From positions 806,001 to 870,000 of the forward strand of contig NZ_CP045295.1 in the NCBI RefSeq assembly GCF_009363095.1: 64,000 nucleotides of DNA, in the 5' to 3' direction. Each line of letters starts with the position of its first letter. Positions within the stretch are counted from its first letter, which is position 1. The position numbers were made by a program, and so were the translations under genes. Source of the DNA: Paenibacillus cellulositrophicus. Its GTDB lineage: Bacteria > Bacillota > Bacilli > Paenibacillales > Paenibacillaceae. Positions 8,901 to 18,415 of this stretch are shown here, one piece after another. Under the pieces are notes generated by a model. It was not told the DNA's origin, ran no database searches, and worked only from the letters and a program-made list of their open reading frames with translations.

Positions 8901-8956
8901 ATTTAACAAACAACGCGTTATAAGTAAGTATATGTCCATATAAGAGGTGACCCTGC

Positions 8957-10039
8957 ATGTGCAAGAACGATACAACATTGCCCAAGTACCAGCTGGTGAA
9001 AGATTATGTACTGTCGCAAATCGAGAATAACGAGCTTGGCAAGGATGACCGGATTCCGAGCGAATCGGAGTTCTCCAAGCTGCTGGACGTCAGCTCCATT
9101 ACGGTAAGGAAAGCATTAGCGGAGCTCGTCAATGAAGGCGTTATCTACCGGATCAGGGGAAAAGGCAGCTTTGTCGCCAATCCGGCGGAACCAGTCAACC
9201 AAACGTCCAATTACGTGACCTTTATCATTTCCGGCAATGATATGTACGACAGTTCGTATATGAAAATTATCAAAGGCGTGCAATCCTTTCTGAACCAGCA
9301 GGGATGCAAACTTATCATTGAATTTGTGGAAAATGATGTCGAACAGGAGCGGGAGCTGATCCTGAAGCTGATTCAGTCCGAGAACCGCGGGCTGCTGATT
9401 TATTCCGCCAATCCTGACGCGGCAAGGGAGTACCTCAACGAAATCCGGAAGAAGTCGATCCCGTTCGTCATGCTCGACCGCTTTCCTGCCGGTTATCCAG
9501 TCAACTGCATTACATGCAATAATCATGACGGCGCTTATGAGGCTGTTGCGTATTTAATCGCCCAGGGCCACCGGAAGATCGGTTTCGCCGCATATGATTT
9601 TCATCTGAGCACCGAGGTCGAACGGTACAACGGATACCGCCATGCCATGGCAGACACCTCGCTCGGGCCGGATGACGATGTCTTGTTTCTTCAGCGGGAA
9701 TTAGATTATGCGAAGCTGCTGCGGCAAATTCAAAGAGGCGAGCTCACCGCCCTGTTTTGCGTCAACGACAGACGCGCGCTCGAAGTGATCGGGCAGCTTA
9801 CGCAGCAAGGGGTCAGCATTCCGGAGCAAATATCGATCATGGGATTCGATGACGTAGAAAGCTCGAAATATGCCAAAGTATCTTTGAGCACCGTCAATCA
9901 GCCTTTCGAGATGCTGGGCTACGAAGGGGCAAAACTGCTGTTTGAGAGCAGCAAAGACACCTCCGGCGGATCCAAAAAAATATTGCTGTCCACGGAGCTC
10001 GTCATCCGCGAGTCGATCCGGTCCAACGTAGAGCCCTGA
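8957..10039 (+). CDS. GntR-type regulator with LacI-like sugar-sensing domain (AraR-like)
   Basis: A 360-residue protein. Residues about 8-77 form a GntR winged helix (KYQLVKDYVLSQIENNELG, then ITVRKALAELVNEGVI and RGKGSFV). Residues about 85-355 match the periplasmic-binding-protein-like sensor of LacI/AraR regulators, with MGFDDVESSKYAKVSLSTV near the end. This hybrid is typical of AraR, a repressor released by a sugar. It is divergent from the sugar operon and probably controls it. The start has AGAGGTGA upstream, and a 17-spaced sigma-A promoter precedes it. The ligand cannot be deduced. Confidence 0.85.
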   Translation: MCKNDTTLPKYQLVKDYVLSQIENNELGKDDRIPSESEFSKLLDVSSITVRKALAELVNEGVIYRIRGKGSFVANPAEPVNQTSNYVTFIISGNDMYDSSYMKIIKGVQSFLNQQGCKLIIEFVENDVEQERELILKLIQSENRGLLIYSANPDAAREYLNEIRKKSIPFVMLDRFPAGYPVNCITCNNHDGAYEAVAYLIAQGHRKIGFAAYDFHLSTEVERYNGYRHAMADTSLGPDDDVLFLQRELDYAKLLRQIQRGELTALFCVNDRRALEVIGQLTQQGVSIPEQISIMGFDDVESSKYAKVSLSTVNQPFEMLGYEGAKLLFESSKDTSGGSKKILLSTELVIRESIRSNVEP

Positions 10040-10095
10040 CGCTCTGCTTTTCTATTATGAATTTTTCACATAATGAATTGAGCTAACTACAAATC

Positions 10096-10133
10096 AAAAA
10101 GGGAACGGCCGCCTAAGGCCGTTCCCTTTTCCC
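10096..10133. terminator. Bidirectional terminator between regulator and GH35 gene
   Basis: A perfect 13-base stem (AAAGGGAACGGCC with GGCCGTTCCCTTT) and a 6-base loop at 10098-10129, T-rich on both strands. It ends both convergent transcripts. Confidence 0.85.
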
Positions 10134-10213
10134 TTTCAGGAGATGATGTTCCTGCTCTATATGATAAGTTCATGTCATGCTGCTCTTTCTTGCAGGAATT
10201 AACTTTGTTCGCT

Positions 10214-11992
10214 TTAACCCAGCTTTGCCTGATCCGCCAGCGTAACGGACGGCTGCCGCGTACCGTGCAGCTCGAACAGTATGATTTCGTTCCGGCCTTC
10301 GCGCAGCAGCGGTGCCGGGATATACAGCGTGGACTGCGGTCCAACCTCCCAGTACCGGCCGAGGTTAAACCCGTTGATATAAGCGACGCCTTTTGTCCAG
10401 CCTGTGACGTCCAAGAAGGTATCGGCGGTTCCGCTTACCTCAAAAGCCCCTCTGTAAAATGTCGGGGTATTCTGGCTCGCAGCATCCAAGCCGGCGGCAT
10501 CTTCTTGCTTCAGATGCGGAACAAACGCCAGCTGGTCCAGGTTGTTCAGCGGAAGCGTGTGGATCGTCCATCCGAACAAAAACTGGTTGCCTAACCGGAC
10601 CCCTTCGGTAATCCCTTTCGGGTCGTGCATGTACGGCCCGTAATTAACTCTTCCAAGGTTCTCCACCAAAATTTGCAGCTTCGCGCCGCCGGCCGGAATC
10701 GTCAGCTTCAGGCTGCGCTGCTCATCCCAGCGCTGCACGACGCCCCGGTACTCCCCGTCGACAAAAATGAGTGCACGGTCCCGCACCTCCTGCAGGATCA
10801 GGTCGGCTTCGCCGCGCGGCCCAGAGACGAAGGTCGTGTACAGGATAAAGCCGTAGTCCTGATCCAGCTGCTCCATCGTTTCCGACACAGCCCGCTCCAC
10901 CGCGTCAGACAGGTCAGACAGCGAGTCGAATAAGCCGACCCGGTCGGTCAGGCGGACCTCGCCGTAGCTCTTTCGCTCAATCGGATCGGGAAGCTGCAGT
11001 TCCGGCAGGTCCACGTATTTGGCCAGAACGTCCCGGACCGCATAAAACTTCTCTGTCGGCTCTCCCCATTCATTCAGCGGGGAATCGTAATCATAGCTGG
11101 TGACGGTCGGCGCGTACCCTTCTTCCCCGCAGTTCGCCCCGTTGTAAAAGCCGAAGTTCGTCCCGCCGTGAAACATATAGAAGTTGACCGAAGCGCCGGC
11201 CGCCAGCATGTCCTCGAACACGCGCGCAGCATCCGCCGCATCGCGGGTATGATGCGGCTTGCCCCAATGGTCAAACCATCCGTTCCAGAACTCCATGCAC
11301 ATATCCGGCTTGTCCGGCTGATAGACTTCCAGTTCCTGAAAGGCTTCAACCGCACGGGACCCGAAGTTGACCGTCTCCAGCACGCCCTCCACCATGCCGC
11401 CCTGCAGCATAAAATCTCCCGGCCCGTCTGAGGTGAACAGCAGCACGTCCACGCCGCGGGATGTAAGCCCTTTCTTCAAATGGTTCAGGTACGCCTTGTC
11501 ATTGCCATAGCTGCCGTATTCGTTCTCGATCTGCATCGCGATGATCGGCCCGCCGTTCGTGCTGAGCAGCGGAACCAGCTTCGGAATCAGCACGTCATAA
11601 TAAGCATCGACGTGGCCCAAATACCGGTGGTCATTGCAGCGCAGCCGGATGCCCGGTTCCTTGAGCAGCCAGGCGGGCAGACCGCCGAATTCCCATTCGG
11701 CGCAAATATACGGGCTGGGTCTTACGATGACATGCAGGCCGAGTTCACCGGCCGTTTCGACGAAGCGGACGAGATCCGCCCCGTGATCGAACACGAACTC
11801 CCCTTTTCTGGGCTCATGGATATTCCAGGCCACATAGGTCTCCACCGTGTTAAAGCCGCAAGCCTTCAGCTTCGTTAACCGGTCCCGCCAATACTCGGGA
11901 ACGACCCGAAAATAATGGATCGCCCCGGAAACCAGGCGGATGGGCTCGCCGTCCCACACAAACTGCTTGCCTTGAACGCTTAGTACACTCAT
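10214..11992 (-). CDS. GH35 beta-galactosidase
   Basis: A 592-residue retaining glycosidase of family 35. The first 330 residues form the catalytic barrel. The acid/base is probably Glu158 in QIENEYGSYG, and the nucleophile is probably Glu234 in MCMEFWNGWFDHWG. Other family marks are YICAEWEFGGLPAWL and FHGGTNFGF. C-terminal beta domains end with NGFNLGRYWEVGPQ. There is no signal peptide, so it acts in the cytoplasm on imported beta-galactosides. The gene follows the binding-protein gene by 33 bases and ends the operon before a strong terminator. Confidence 0.92.
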   Translation of the reverse strand: MSVLSVQGKQFVWDGEPIRLVSGAIHYFRVVPEYWRDRLTKLKACGFNTVETYVAWNIHEPRKGEFVFDHGADLVRFVETAGELGLHVIVRPSPYICAEWEFGGLPAWLLKEPGIRLRCNDHRYLGHVDAYYDVLIPKLVPLLSTNGGPIIAMQIENEYGSYGNDKAYLNHLKKGLTSRGVDVLLFTSDGPGDFMLQGGMVEGVLETVNFGSRAVEAFQELEVYQPDKPDMCMEFWNGWFDHWGKPHHTRDAADAARVFEDMLAAGASVNFYMFHGGTNFGFYNGANCGEEGYAPTVTSYDYDSPLNEWGEPTEKFYAVRDVLAKYVDLPELQLPDPIERKSYGEVRLTDRVGLFDSLSDLSDAVERAVSETMEQLDQDYGFILYTTFVSGPRGEADLILQEVRDRALIFVDGEYRGVVQRWDEQRSLKLTIPAGGAKLQILVENLGRVNYGPYMHDPKGITEGVRLGNQFLFGWTIHTLPLNNLDQLAFVPHLKQEDAAGLDAASQNTPTFYRGAFEVSGTADTFLDVTGWTKGVAYINGFNLGRYWEVGPQSTLYIPAPLLREGRNEIILFELHGTRQPSVTLADQAKLG

Positions 11993-12025
11993 CGTTTCGC
12001 CTCTCTCATGAATGGGATTTGGAGG

Positions 12026-13558
12026 TTACTTTCTTTCCATTTTTTTATGATAAGCCTCTGTCATCTCATCCGCAACCTGTTTCAGCGTCGGATCGCTGCG
12101 GAGCTGCTCGATGAGCCTGTCGTAGTTTTCAATCGTATCCTTGCCGATGATCACTTTGGTTCGCATATCGCTCACTTTTTTCGAAATTTCCGGATAGTAT
12201 TTATTGTAAGCTTCGGAGTACAGCTCGTTGCCAGGGTTCGGTGTCTTGATTTGTTTGCGCTCATTGACGATTTCCACATTACGGTTGTATACGTCGTCCG
12301 GCATGCCGACCGCTCCGATCGACATATCGTCGCTGATGAGATGGATCAGGTTGTTCATGTTGCCGTCGCCCACCTGGTCCTTGGCTGCCTGCGGCGTCGG
12401 GATTTTGCGGCCGTTCTCGACCGTGTAGTCGACGCCCTCAATGCCGTAAGTTGCCAGCTCATTGCCTTCCTTGTCGTACGCGTAATCGAAAAATTCAAGG
12501 ATTTTCTTCACCTTGGCTTCCGGCACTTTTTTCGGGATCAGGTACACGCCGTAATACGGCGATCCGGATGGCGTATATTTCTCCCCTTCCGCGTTTTGCA
12601 GGTAGGTAATCGGCATGTAATCGGCCGTCGGCACCACTTCCCTGATTTTGGAGCCCGTCACCCAGGCGTGGTTCATCGACTGTGATGTGCCGCCCGATTT
12701 GCCGCCCCGGATCAGGTCGACCGTCTGGGAGTACTTCAGGATCGCGAAATCTTTCGGGAACAGTCCGGCGTCATACGCTTTTTTGATCCAGAGGAGCGCA
12801 TCCCGCGACGCGTCTTCCGTAATCGTCGGCACCAGCTTGTCGTCCTTCAGCTTCCAGGCACCCTGCACGCCGTTGAACACTCCATACACAAAGCCCATCG
12901 TATCGCTGTTGGCGGCATACGGAATTTCGTCCGCCTGGCCGTTTCCGTTCGGGTCTTTCTCCTTGAACGCCTTCAGCACGTCGAAAAATTGGTCCATGGT
13001 GGTCGGGGTCTGCAGTCCCAGCTTGTCCATCCAGTCCTTGCGCAGAATCGGGAACGCCCCTCCTCCATAGCTCGGGTAATAGCGGGGAATGCTGTAATTT
13101 TTGCCGTCGACCTTCGAATCCGTCCACATTTCGGCGAGCGCGGGCTGGCTCAGATTCGGGTAATCCTTGATGAACGGGGTCAGATCCCAGAACACGCCTT
13201 GGCCAATCATTTTTTGCAGCTGTGGATTCAGCAGCGATTCCACGAACGTCACCTCCGGCAGATCGCCGGATGCCAGCATGACATTGATCTTCTCCTCGGA
13301 CGTTGTCGGTGACAGCCAGGTAATATCCAGCTGCGTGTTCGTGCGCTTCTCAAATTCCTTCCAGATCGGATTCGTATTGTCGATAAACTCCGTCGCGTAA
13401 TTCAGCGTTTGCATCTGTATCTTGGTCGGGGCCGAAGAATCCGCCGAGCCGCTTTTACCCCCGCCGCCGCAGGCGGACAGCAGCAGACTGGTGCCCACCG
13501 CCACAACGAACGTTTTGATGAACCATTGCCTTGCACTTTGTTCTGCTTGTTTTTTCAT
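12026..13558 (-). CDS. ABC transporter solute-binding lipoprotein, operon with GH35
   Basis: A 510-residue lipoprotein whose signal ends at Cys30 (LLLSAC), followed by a Gly/Ser-rich linker. It belongs to the large LplA/YtcQ-type oligosaccharide-binding proteins. A Ca-binding-type loop, DPNGNGQADEIPY, lies near residue 200, as often seen in this class. It sits between the permease genes and the GH35 gene, so the ligand is probably a beta-galactosyl oligosaccharide. This substrate is inferred only from context. Confidence 0.88.
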   Translation of the reverse strand: MKKQAEQSARQWFIKTFVVAVGTSLLLSACGGGGKSGSADSSAPTKIQMQTLNYATEFIDNTNPIWKEFEKRTNTQLDITWLSPTTSEEKINVMLASGDLPEVTFVESLLNPQLQKMIGQGVFWDLTPFIKDYPNLSQPALAEMWTDSKVDGKNYSIPRYYPSYGGGAFPILRKDWMDKLGLQTPTTMDQFFDVLKAFKEKDPNGNGQADEIPYAANSDTMGFVYGVFNGVQGAWKLKDDKLVPTITEDASRDALLWIKKAYDAGLFPKDFAILKYSQTVDLIRGGKSGGTSQSMNHAWVTGSKIREVVPTADYMPITYLQNAEGEKYTPSGSPYYGVYLIPKKVPEAKVKKILEFFDYAYDKEGNELATYGIEGVDYTVENGRKIPTPQAAKDQVGDGNMNNLIHLISDDMSIGAVGMPDDVYNRNVEIVNERKQIKTPNPGNELYSEAYNKYYPEISKKVSDMRTKVIIGKDTIENYDRLIEQLRSDPTLKQVADEMTEAYHKKMERK

Positions 13559-13597
13559 AGAGAATAACCTCCCTTGGATTTACCCTGTTATATATCT

Positions 13598-14485
13598 TCA
13601 TTCCTTGACCGAGCCCACCATCGCCCCTTTGGCGAAGTGCTTCTGGAGGAACGGATATACGAGCATAATCGGAACCGTCGCAATGACCACCGCGGCCATT
13701 TTGAGCGTCTCCGTCGGCATCTGCCGGTTCATGGTAACGCTGATATTGGCGTTCTCGCCGCCGCCCATCGTCGTCGGATCGACGAGCATATTTTGCAGGA
13801 GCACCTGCAGCGGCCATTTGTTCTGCTCATTAATGAACATGATCGCGTTGAAATAGGTATTCCAGTACCCCACCGCAAAAAACAGCCCGAAAGCGACCAC
13901 CGCCGGCAGCGACAACGGAATGATAATCCGCCAGAACACGCTGATTTCGGTGCAGCCGTCGATCCGCGCGGCCTCTTCCAGGCTGTCCGGGATGCTGTCG
14001 AAAAAGCCTTTCATCAGCAGCACGTACCAGCCGCTCGTCAGCGACGGCAAAATCAGCGACCAGACGCTGTCGATCAGGCCGAGGTTTCGGACTACCATGT
14101 ACAGCGGCACAAGTCCCGGCGTAAACAAAAACGTAATCAGGATCATGACCATCATCGTCTTGCGGAACCGGAGCCGGCGGACCGAGATGGCATAGGCCAG
14201 TCCCCCGGTCACCAGCAAGCTCAGCAGCGTGCCCACAGTCGCCAGAAACAGGCTGATCAGCACCGAATTGACGAACAAGCCGTTGCCGAGCAGATATCGG
14301 TACGCGTCCAGCGACCAGTGATGCGGCCACAAAATCAAATCCCTCGTATAATACTCTGTCGGATCCGTAAACGAAAGCACAATCGTATAATAAATCGGAA
14401 ACACCATGGCCAGGCTGAACAGGATCAGCAGCCCTCCGTTGGACAGGCTGAACAGGCGGTCTTTCCAGGTCAGGGACAGTTCCAT
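13598..14485 (-). CDS. Carbohydrate ABC transporter permease (YtcP-like)
   Basis: About 295 residues, MalG-like, with six hydrophobic spans, the EAA loop (LEEAARIDGCTEISVFWRIIIP) and the C-terminal FAKGAMVGSVKE. The ATG at 14485 is preferred, with AAAGGAG 11 bases upstream; a TTG at 14494 is also in frame but too close to that site. It follows the LplB-like permease gene closely and pairs with it. Confidence 0.87.
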   Translation of the reverse strand: MELSLTWKDRLFSLSNGGLLILFSLAMVFPIYYTIVLSFTDPTEYYTRDLILWPHHWSLDAYRYLLGNGLFVNSVLISLFLATVGTLLSLLVTGGLAYAISVRRLRFRKTMMVMILITFLFTPGLVPLYMVVRNLGLIDSVWSLILPSLTSGWYVLLMKGFFDSIPDSLEEAARIDGCTEISVFWRIIIPLSLPAVVAFGLFFAVGYWNTYFNAIMFINEQNKWPLQVLLQNMLVDPTTMGGGENANISVTMNRQMPTETLKMAAVVIATVPIMLVYPFLQKHFAKGAMVGSVKE

Positions 14486-14515
14486 CCGCTGCAACTCTCC
14501 TTTCGAAGTTTTACC

Positions 14516-15505
14516 TTAATACAAGCTGTCTTGACCCAGGCGTTTAGCCGCCTTGTTCGCAAGGACGACCAGGACGACGCCGACGACCGATTTGAACAGG
14601 CCGATGGCCGTGCTGTAGCTGAACTCGCCTTGGCGAATGCCGACCCGGTATACATAGGTATCGAACACTTCAGCCACCTCCGTTACCGCCGCGTTCATCA
14701 TCAGATACACCTGCTCGAAGCCGGTGTCCATTATCGTGCCGAGGCGCAAAATGAACAGGATCATAATGACATTGCGCATCGCGGGCAGCGTAATATGCCA
14801 CATCCGGCGGAACCGCCCGGCACCGTCCATGACAGCTGCTTCATACTGCTGGGGATCGACGCCCGCGATCGCCGCGAGGAAGATGATCGTACCCCACCCT
14901 ACTTCCTTCCAAATGGACTGAACCGTCAGCATGCCCCAGAAATAATGCGGATTCGATAAAATATCGACGGTGCTCTTCCCGCTTGCCTCCAGCAGCTTGT
15001 TGATCAGCCCTTCTGACTGGGAGAACATCAAATACGTCAGCCCGTAGATCAGCACCCAGGACAGAAAATGCGGAATATAGATCAGCGACTGAACCGACCG
15101 CTTCATGATCTGATTTCTCACTTCGTTCATCATCAGCGCCAAAATAATCGGAGCCGGGAAGAAGAACACCAGATTCATCAGACTGATGCCCAGCGTATTG
15201 CGGAGCAGCATCCAGAAATCGGGGTTGGAGAAAAAGCGGACAAAGTGCTCGAATCCGACCCACTTGCTGCCCATGATCCCCAGGTAAGGGGAATAATCCT
15301 GGAAGCCAATGACCAGATTCGTAATGGGGATGTACTTAAAAATAATGAAAAACAGCAGCCCCGGCATGGCCAGTAAATACAAATACTTGTCGCGCCGAAG
15401 ATCAGGCCACAGCCTCCGCTTCTTCAGCGTGATCTCCCTTAGCGGGGCAGATTTCCCCGGGGCGGATCGCTGCTCGGACTGCCCGCCCATCGATGTTTCG
15501 CTCAT
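14516..15505 (-). CDS. Carbohydrate ABC transporter permease (LplB-like)
   Basis: A 329-residue LplB-type permease and first gene of the GH35 operon. A long basic cytoplasmic N-terminus of about 40 residues precedes six spans. The EAA loop is YEAAVMDGAGRFRRMWHITLP-like. The C-terminus AAKRLGQDSLY is typical of this subfamily. It is divergent from the large AraC-type regulator. Confidence 0.87.
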   Translation of the reverse strand: MSETSMGGQSEQRSAPGKSAPLREITLKKRRLWPDLRRDKYLYLLAMPGLLFFIIFKYIPITNLVIGFQDYSPYLGIMGSKWVGFEHFVRFFSNPDFWMLLRNTLGISLMNLVFFFPAPIILALMMNEVRNQIMKRSVQSLIYIPHFLSWVLIYGLTYLMFSQSEGLINKLLEASGKSTVDILSNPHYFWGMLTVQSIWKEVGWGTIIFLAAIAGVDPQQYEAAVMDGAGRFRRMWHITLPAMRNVIMILFILRLGTIMDTGFEQVYLMMNAAVTEVAEVFDTYVYRVGIRQGEFSYSTAIGLFKSVVGVVLVVLANKAAKRLGQDSLY

Positions 15506-15917
15506 CGCGCTCCCTCTCTTTCGTCAAAAATGTCGGTTCCCAGCTTGCCGGTCCGCGGCAATCGGGATGGCTGGCTGCTGCCCGGGTTGATATCCATCCG
15601 GAGGTTGTGAGCCTGCCGCCCCTGTGGCCGCTTATGTGAATCATGTTAGAGAGCGGCCGGATTTCCGGCAATTCGATTTTCTTTCCCGCTAGAACAGGCG
15701 CCACCACCCATGGTCATGCCCTATTCTTTAATCGAAGCGGCCGAGGCCACTTTCGATCAATCATTTCCGCGTGTCCGTTTCTGGGGATTGCACTTTTTTG
15801 ACTGGCGGAAATTCATGGGTTACAGGTCTATTCAACCCCGCTGCCGTTCGTTATGATAGACATACTATCGTCATAATCAAGATTCAGGGCGGAAGCAAAC
15901 GAGCGGGAGTGGATACC
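15506..15917. promoter_or_regulatory. Divergent intergenic region, GH35 operon / AraC regulator
   Basis: A 412-base region without a supported gene. Near the regulator start there is a TATGAT box at 15853-15858 and a small inverted repeat GATAG-ACATA-CTATC at 15855-15869, a possible operator. I see no good -35 box, no cre-like site and no riboswitch. Confidence 0.35.
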
Positions 15918-18260
15918 ATGTTGAGAGACTACTTGGCGAAAAGGTTCGCATCGAAAGGGACCGTATACTGGAGAAGCATCGCGCTTGCGATCCTGCTGAC
16001 CTGTATTCCGATCACGATCGTCAGCTGCATTGGCGGGTATGTCGGCAACCGGTACCTGATCCAACAGTATCAGCAAAATAACGAGATCATGCTGCGGGAA
16101 TCGGTGCGCAGAATCGACGGCCAGTTCGCCCAGCTGGTACAGTACGCCCTGCACATGATGGCCAACCCCATCTTTAAGCCTGCGATCGCTGACATGAACT
16201 ATGTCGATGAGTTCGAAAAGACCCAGGAGCTGCTGGACACGATGTCGCTGATCGAAAACGGGGAATCGCTGATCGATCAGGCTTATTTGTACATACCGAA
16301 GCAGAATGTGCTGCTGCAGCCCGTCCTCGGCCTGCGCACGCTGGACGATCCGGCGGATCGTGCCGTTTGGAACAGTCTCATGAACGGGGATAAGGGCATT
16401 TTCTGGACGAATCATCTCACCCGGCCGTTTGGGCGCAGCGGCTCCAAGCATGCAATCGTCATGAAGCTGCCTTTTAACGGCCAAACCTCTTACGGGGCGC
16501 TCGTCCTCTACGTCAACCCGGCCATGCTCCAATTGAACGTGACCCCCGACCAGGCCGCCTATGTTCTCGATGGTAGCGACGTGGTCATTGGACAGTCGGA
16601 TGCCGCCAAATCGTATCCCGAGCTGCTGCCGCGGATCATGGAACAGCTCGGCTCGACCAAGCGCACGTATGACAGCCAGTCGCGCTTTCAAATCCGTGCG
16701 GATCATGAGCAGTTCCTCATGAATGCGGTTTCTTTTGAAAAAATGAACCGGATCTGGACCTTTGTGACGGGTACCCCGTCATCCAAAGTCACCGCGCCCA
16801 ACAGTGCCTATACGCATGTGGTGGTCGTCTATTGGATCGTGTCTCTCATCGCCGCGCTCGGGCTGAGCTGGTTTGCGTCCAACCGCTTCTACCAGCCGTT
16901 CCGTAAAGTCATGGATCTGTTCAGGGACGGCAAAGCGGATGAAGATGCCGATCCGTCCGACGAAATGGCTTACATTGAGACAAAATGGCAGCAGTACCGG
17001 TTTGCCAACGAGACGCTGCAGAGCCGGCTGGATCAATCCACTCCCAAAGTCAGGGAAGCGCTGATCAACCAGTTTGTGCTGGGACAAGCCGCCCATTTAT
17101 CGGAGACGGAAATGACCGAAAAGCTTCGCGCCCTGCAGCTCGACGTGACAGGCTGCCTGTTTTCGGTCGCGGTCTGCCAGCTGCACGGACTTGACGGTCA
17201 CAAGGCACCCCTGACGGAAAAGGACAGCCAGCTCATCACCTACGCGGCCATCAACATCGTCGGCGAAATGTCGGAGGCGTCGGCCGCCTATGTGCATACG
17301 CTCGATTTGCTCGACGGTTCGATTGCCGCGGTGCTGATATTTCCGGAAACCTCCACCATGGACGATGCGCGGGATGAACTGCTCCGGCTTGGCGGGGATA
17401 TGCTCCGCACGCTAGAGCACGTGCTGCGCATGCCGTCGACGATCGTCGTGAACGGCCCGGCGTCGCTGTGGATGGACATTCCTTACCTGCTGGAACAGTC
17501 GCGCAAAGCGCTCAGCTACCGCACGTTTACGTCGGAGAGCCAGCTGCTGGATGCAACCGCCGTGTTGGAGCAGGCGAATCCCGAGGTCGATTTTCCGTAC
17601 GATCTGGAGCAGGAATTTACGCACACGCTGAACCTCGGGCTGGAACGCGAGGCGGCCGACATCCTGGAGCGGTTCGTGACCGCTCTGAAAAATGAAGGCG
17701 CACCGGAATGGGTCGTCCACCAGGGACTGATGCGCCTGAAGAGCAGCCTGTACCGGTCCATGCTGCAGTCGGGACATAACCCGTACGCCCTCTTTGACGG
17801 CGTCCAGCTGGAAGAGGAGCTGAGGACGCTAAGGGACTCCGAGGCATGTATCCAGTGGTTCGGCAAACGGGTAATTCGTCCGTACATCGACATGCTGTCC
17901 AAGAGCTACCAACATGCCATGAAGGATATCGTGGACCAGGTGCTGGCAACCATTCACGACAATTACATGTGCGATATCTCCCTCGAGACGTTCGCCATGG
18001 AAGCCGGAGTCAGCGTGTCGCATCTCAGCAAGGCGTTCCGCCAAATGACCGGCTCGAATTACATTGATTATTTAACGGCGCTCAAAATCGGCCGCTGCAA
18101 AAAGCTCCTGCTGACGACCGACCTCAAAATGAACGAAATCGCTAAATCGGTAGGCTATCAGCCGCCATATTTCAACCGGATGTTTAAAAAGCTTGAGGGA
18201 ATGACGCCAGGGCAGTACCGTCTTCAATTTAGCGAAACGAAGCTGGGAAAGGCTGAATAA
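15918..18260 (+). CDS. Membrane-bound AraC-family transcriptional regulator (YesS-like)
   Basis: A 780-residue regulator from the ATG at 15918; the frame is open 49 codons further upstream, but GGGAGTGG precedes this ATG. A first membrane span is near residues 18-42 (RSIALAILLTCIPITIVSC) and a second near 300 (VVVVYWIVSLIAALGLSWF). They flank an extracellular sensor-like region. The last 100 residues form the two AraC helix-turn-helix units (DISLETFAMEAGVSVSHLSK and MNEIAKSVGYQPPYFNRMFK). It is divergent from the GH35 transport operon, which it probably activates in response to extracellular sugar or the loaded binding protein. Confidence 0.87.
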   Translation: MLRDYLAKRFASKGTVYWRSIALAILLTCIPITIVSCIGGYVGNRYLIQQYQQNNEIMLRESVRRIDGQFAQLVQYALHMMANPIFKPAIADMNYVDEFEKTQELLDTMSLIENGESLIDQAYLYIPKQNVLLQPVLGLRTLDDPADRAVWNSLMNGDKGIFWTNHLTRPFGRSGSKHAIVMKLPFNGQTSYGALVLYVNPAMLQLNVTPDQAAYVLDGSDVVIGQSDAAKSYPELLPRIMEQLGSTKRTYDSQSRFQIRADHEQFLMNAVSFEKMNRIWTFVTGTPSSKVTAPNSAYTHVVVVYWIVSLIAALGLSWFASNRFYQPFRKVMDLFRDGKADEDADPSDEMAYIETKWQQYRFANETLQSRLDQSTPKVREALINQFVLGQAAHLSETEMTEKLRALQLDVTGCLFSVAVCQLHGLDGHKAPLTEKDSQLITYAAINIVGEMSEASAAYVHTLDLLDGSIAAVLIFPETSTMDDARDELLRLGGDMLRTLEHVLRMPSTIVVNGPASLWMDIPYLLEQSRKALSYRTFTSESQLLDATAVLEQANPEVDFPYDLEQEFTHTLNLGLEREAADILERFVTALKNEGAPEWVVHQGLMRLKSSLYRSMLQSGHNPYALFDGVQLEEELRTLRDSEACIQWFGKRVIRPYIDMLSKSYQHAMKDIVDQVLATIHDNYMCDISLETFAMEAGVSVSHLSKAFRQMTGSNYIDYLTALKIGRCKKLLLTTDLKMNEIAKSVGYQPPYFNRMFKKLEGMTPGQYRLQFSETKLGKAE

Positions 18261-18289
18261 GAGTGGTTGACCTGGTCTCCGGGCATGCA

Positions 18290-18336
18290 AAAAGGCTCCC
18301 TTCCGGAACTTGAAGTGTTCCAGAGGGAGCCTTCTC
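18290..18336. terminator. Hairpin terminator between AraC regulator and aldo-keto reductase
   Basis: AAGGCTCCCT at 18292-18301 pairs with AGGGAGCCTT at 18324-18333, with an inner GGAAC/GTTCC pairing. The T run is on the minus strand, so it best serves the convergent reductase gene. Confidence 0.7.
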
Positions 18337-18415
18337 TATCGGGCAAATGATTCCAGTTCGTAGTGCTTTTTCATGAGTCCATTCAACTTGATCGCCTTAC
18401 GTCAGGCTGGTCTAC

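Larger units (their letters stand above)
8442..8956. promoter_or_regulatory. Divergent regulatory region between sugar operon and its regulator
   Basis: A 515-base AT-rich region with no convincing gene. It holds a minus-strand promoter (8696-8724), a plus-strand promoter (8872-8900), two cre-like boxes (8521-8534 and 8566-8579) and two copies of TT(A/G)GTATACTAT at 8756-8767 and 8891-8902. The second copy overlaps the plus-strand -10 box. The repeated motif may be the operator of the divergent GntR-LacI regulator, but a shared -10 sequence could also explain it. Confidence 0.55.

Noticed and set aside
13574..14959. Long open frame of 461 codons on the plus strand
   Set aside because: It lies antisense to two clear permease genes and is rich in Arg/Gln/His with no domain, the pattern of a GC-rich shadow frame.
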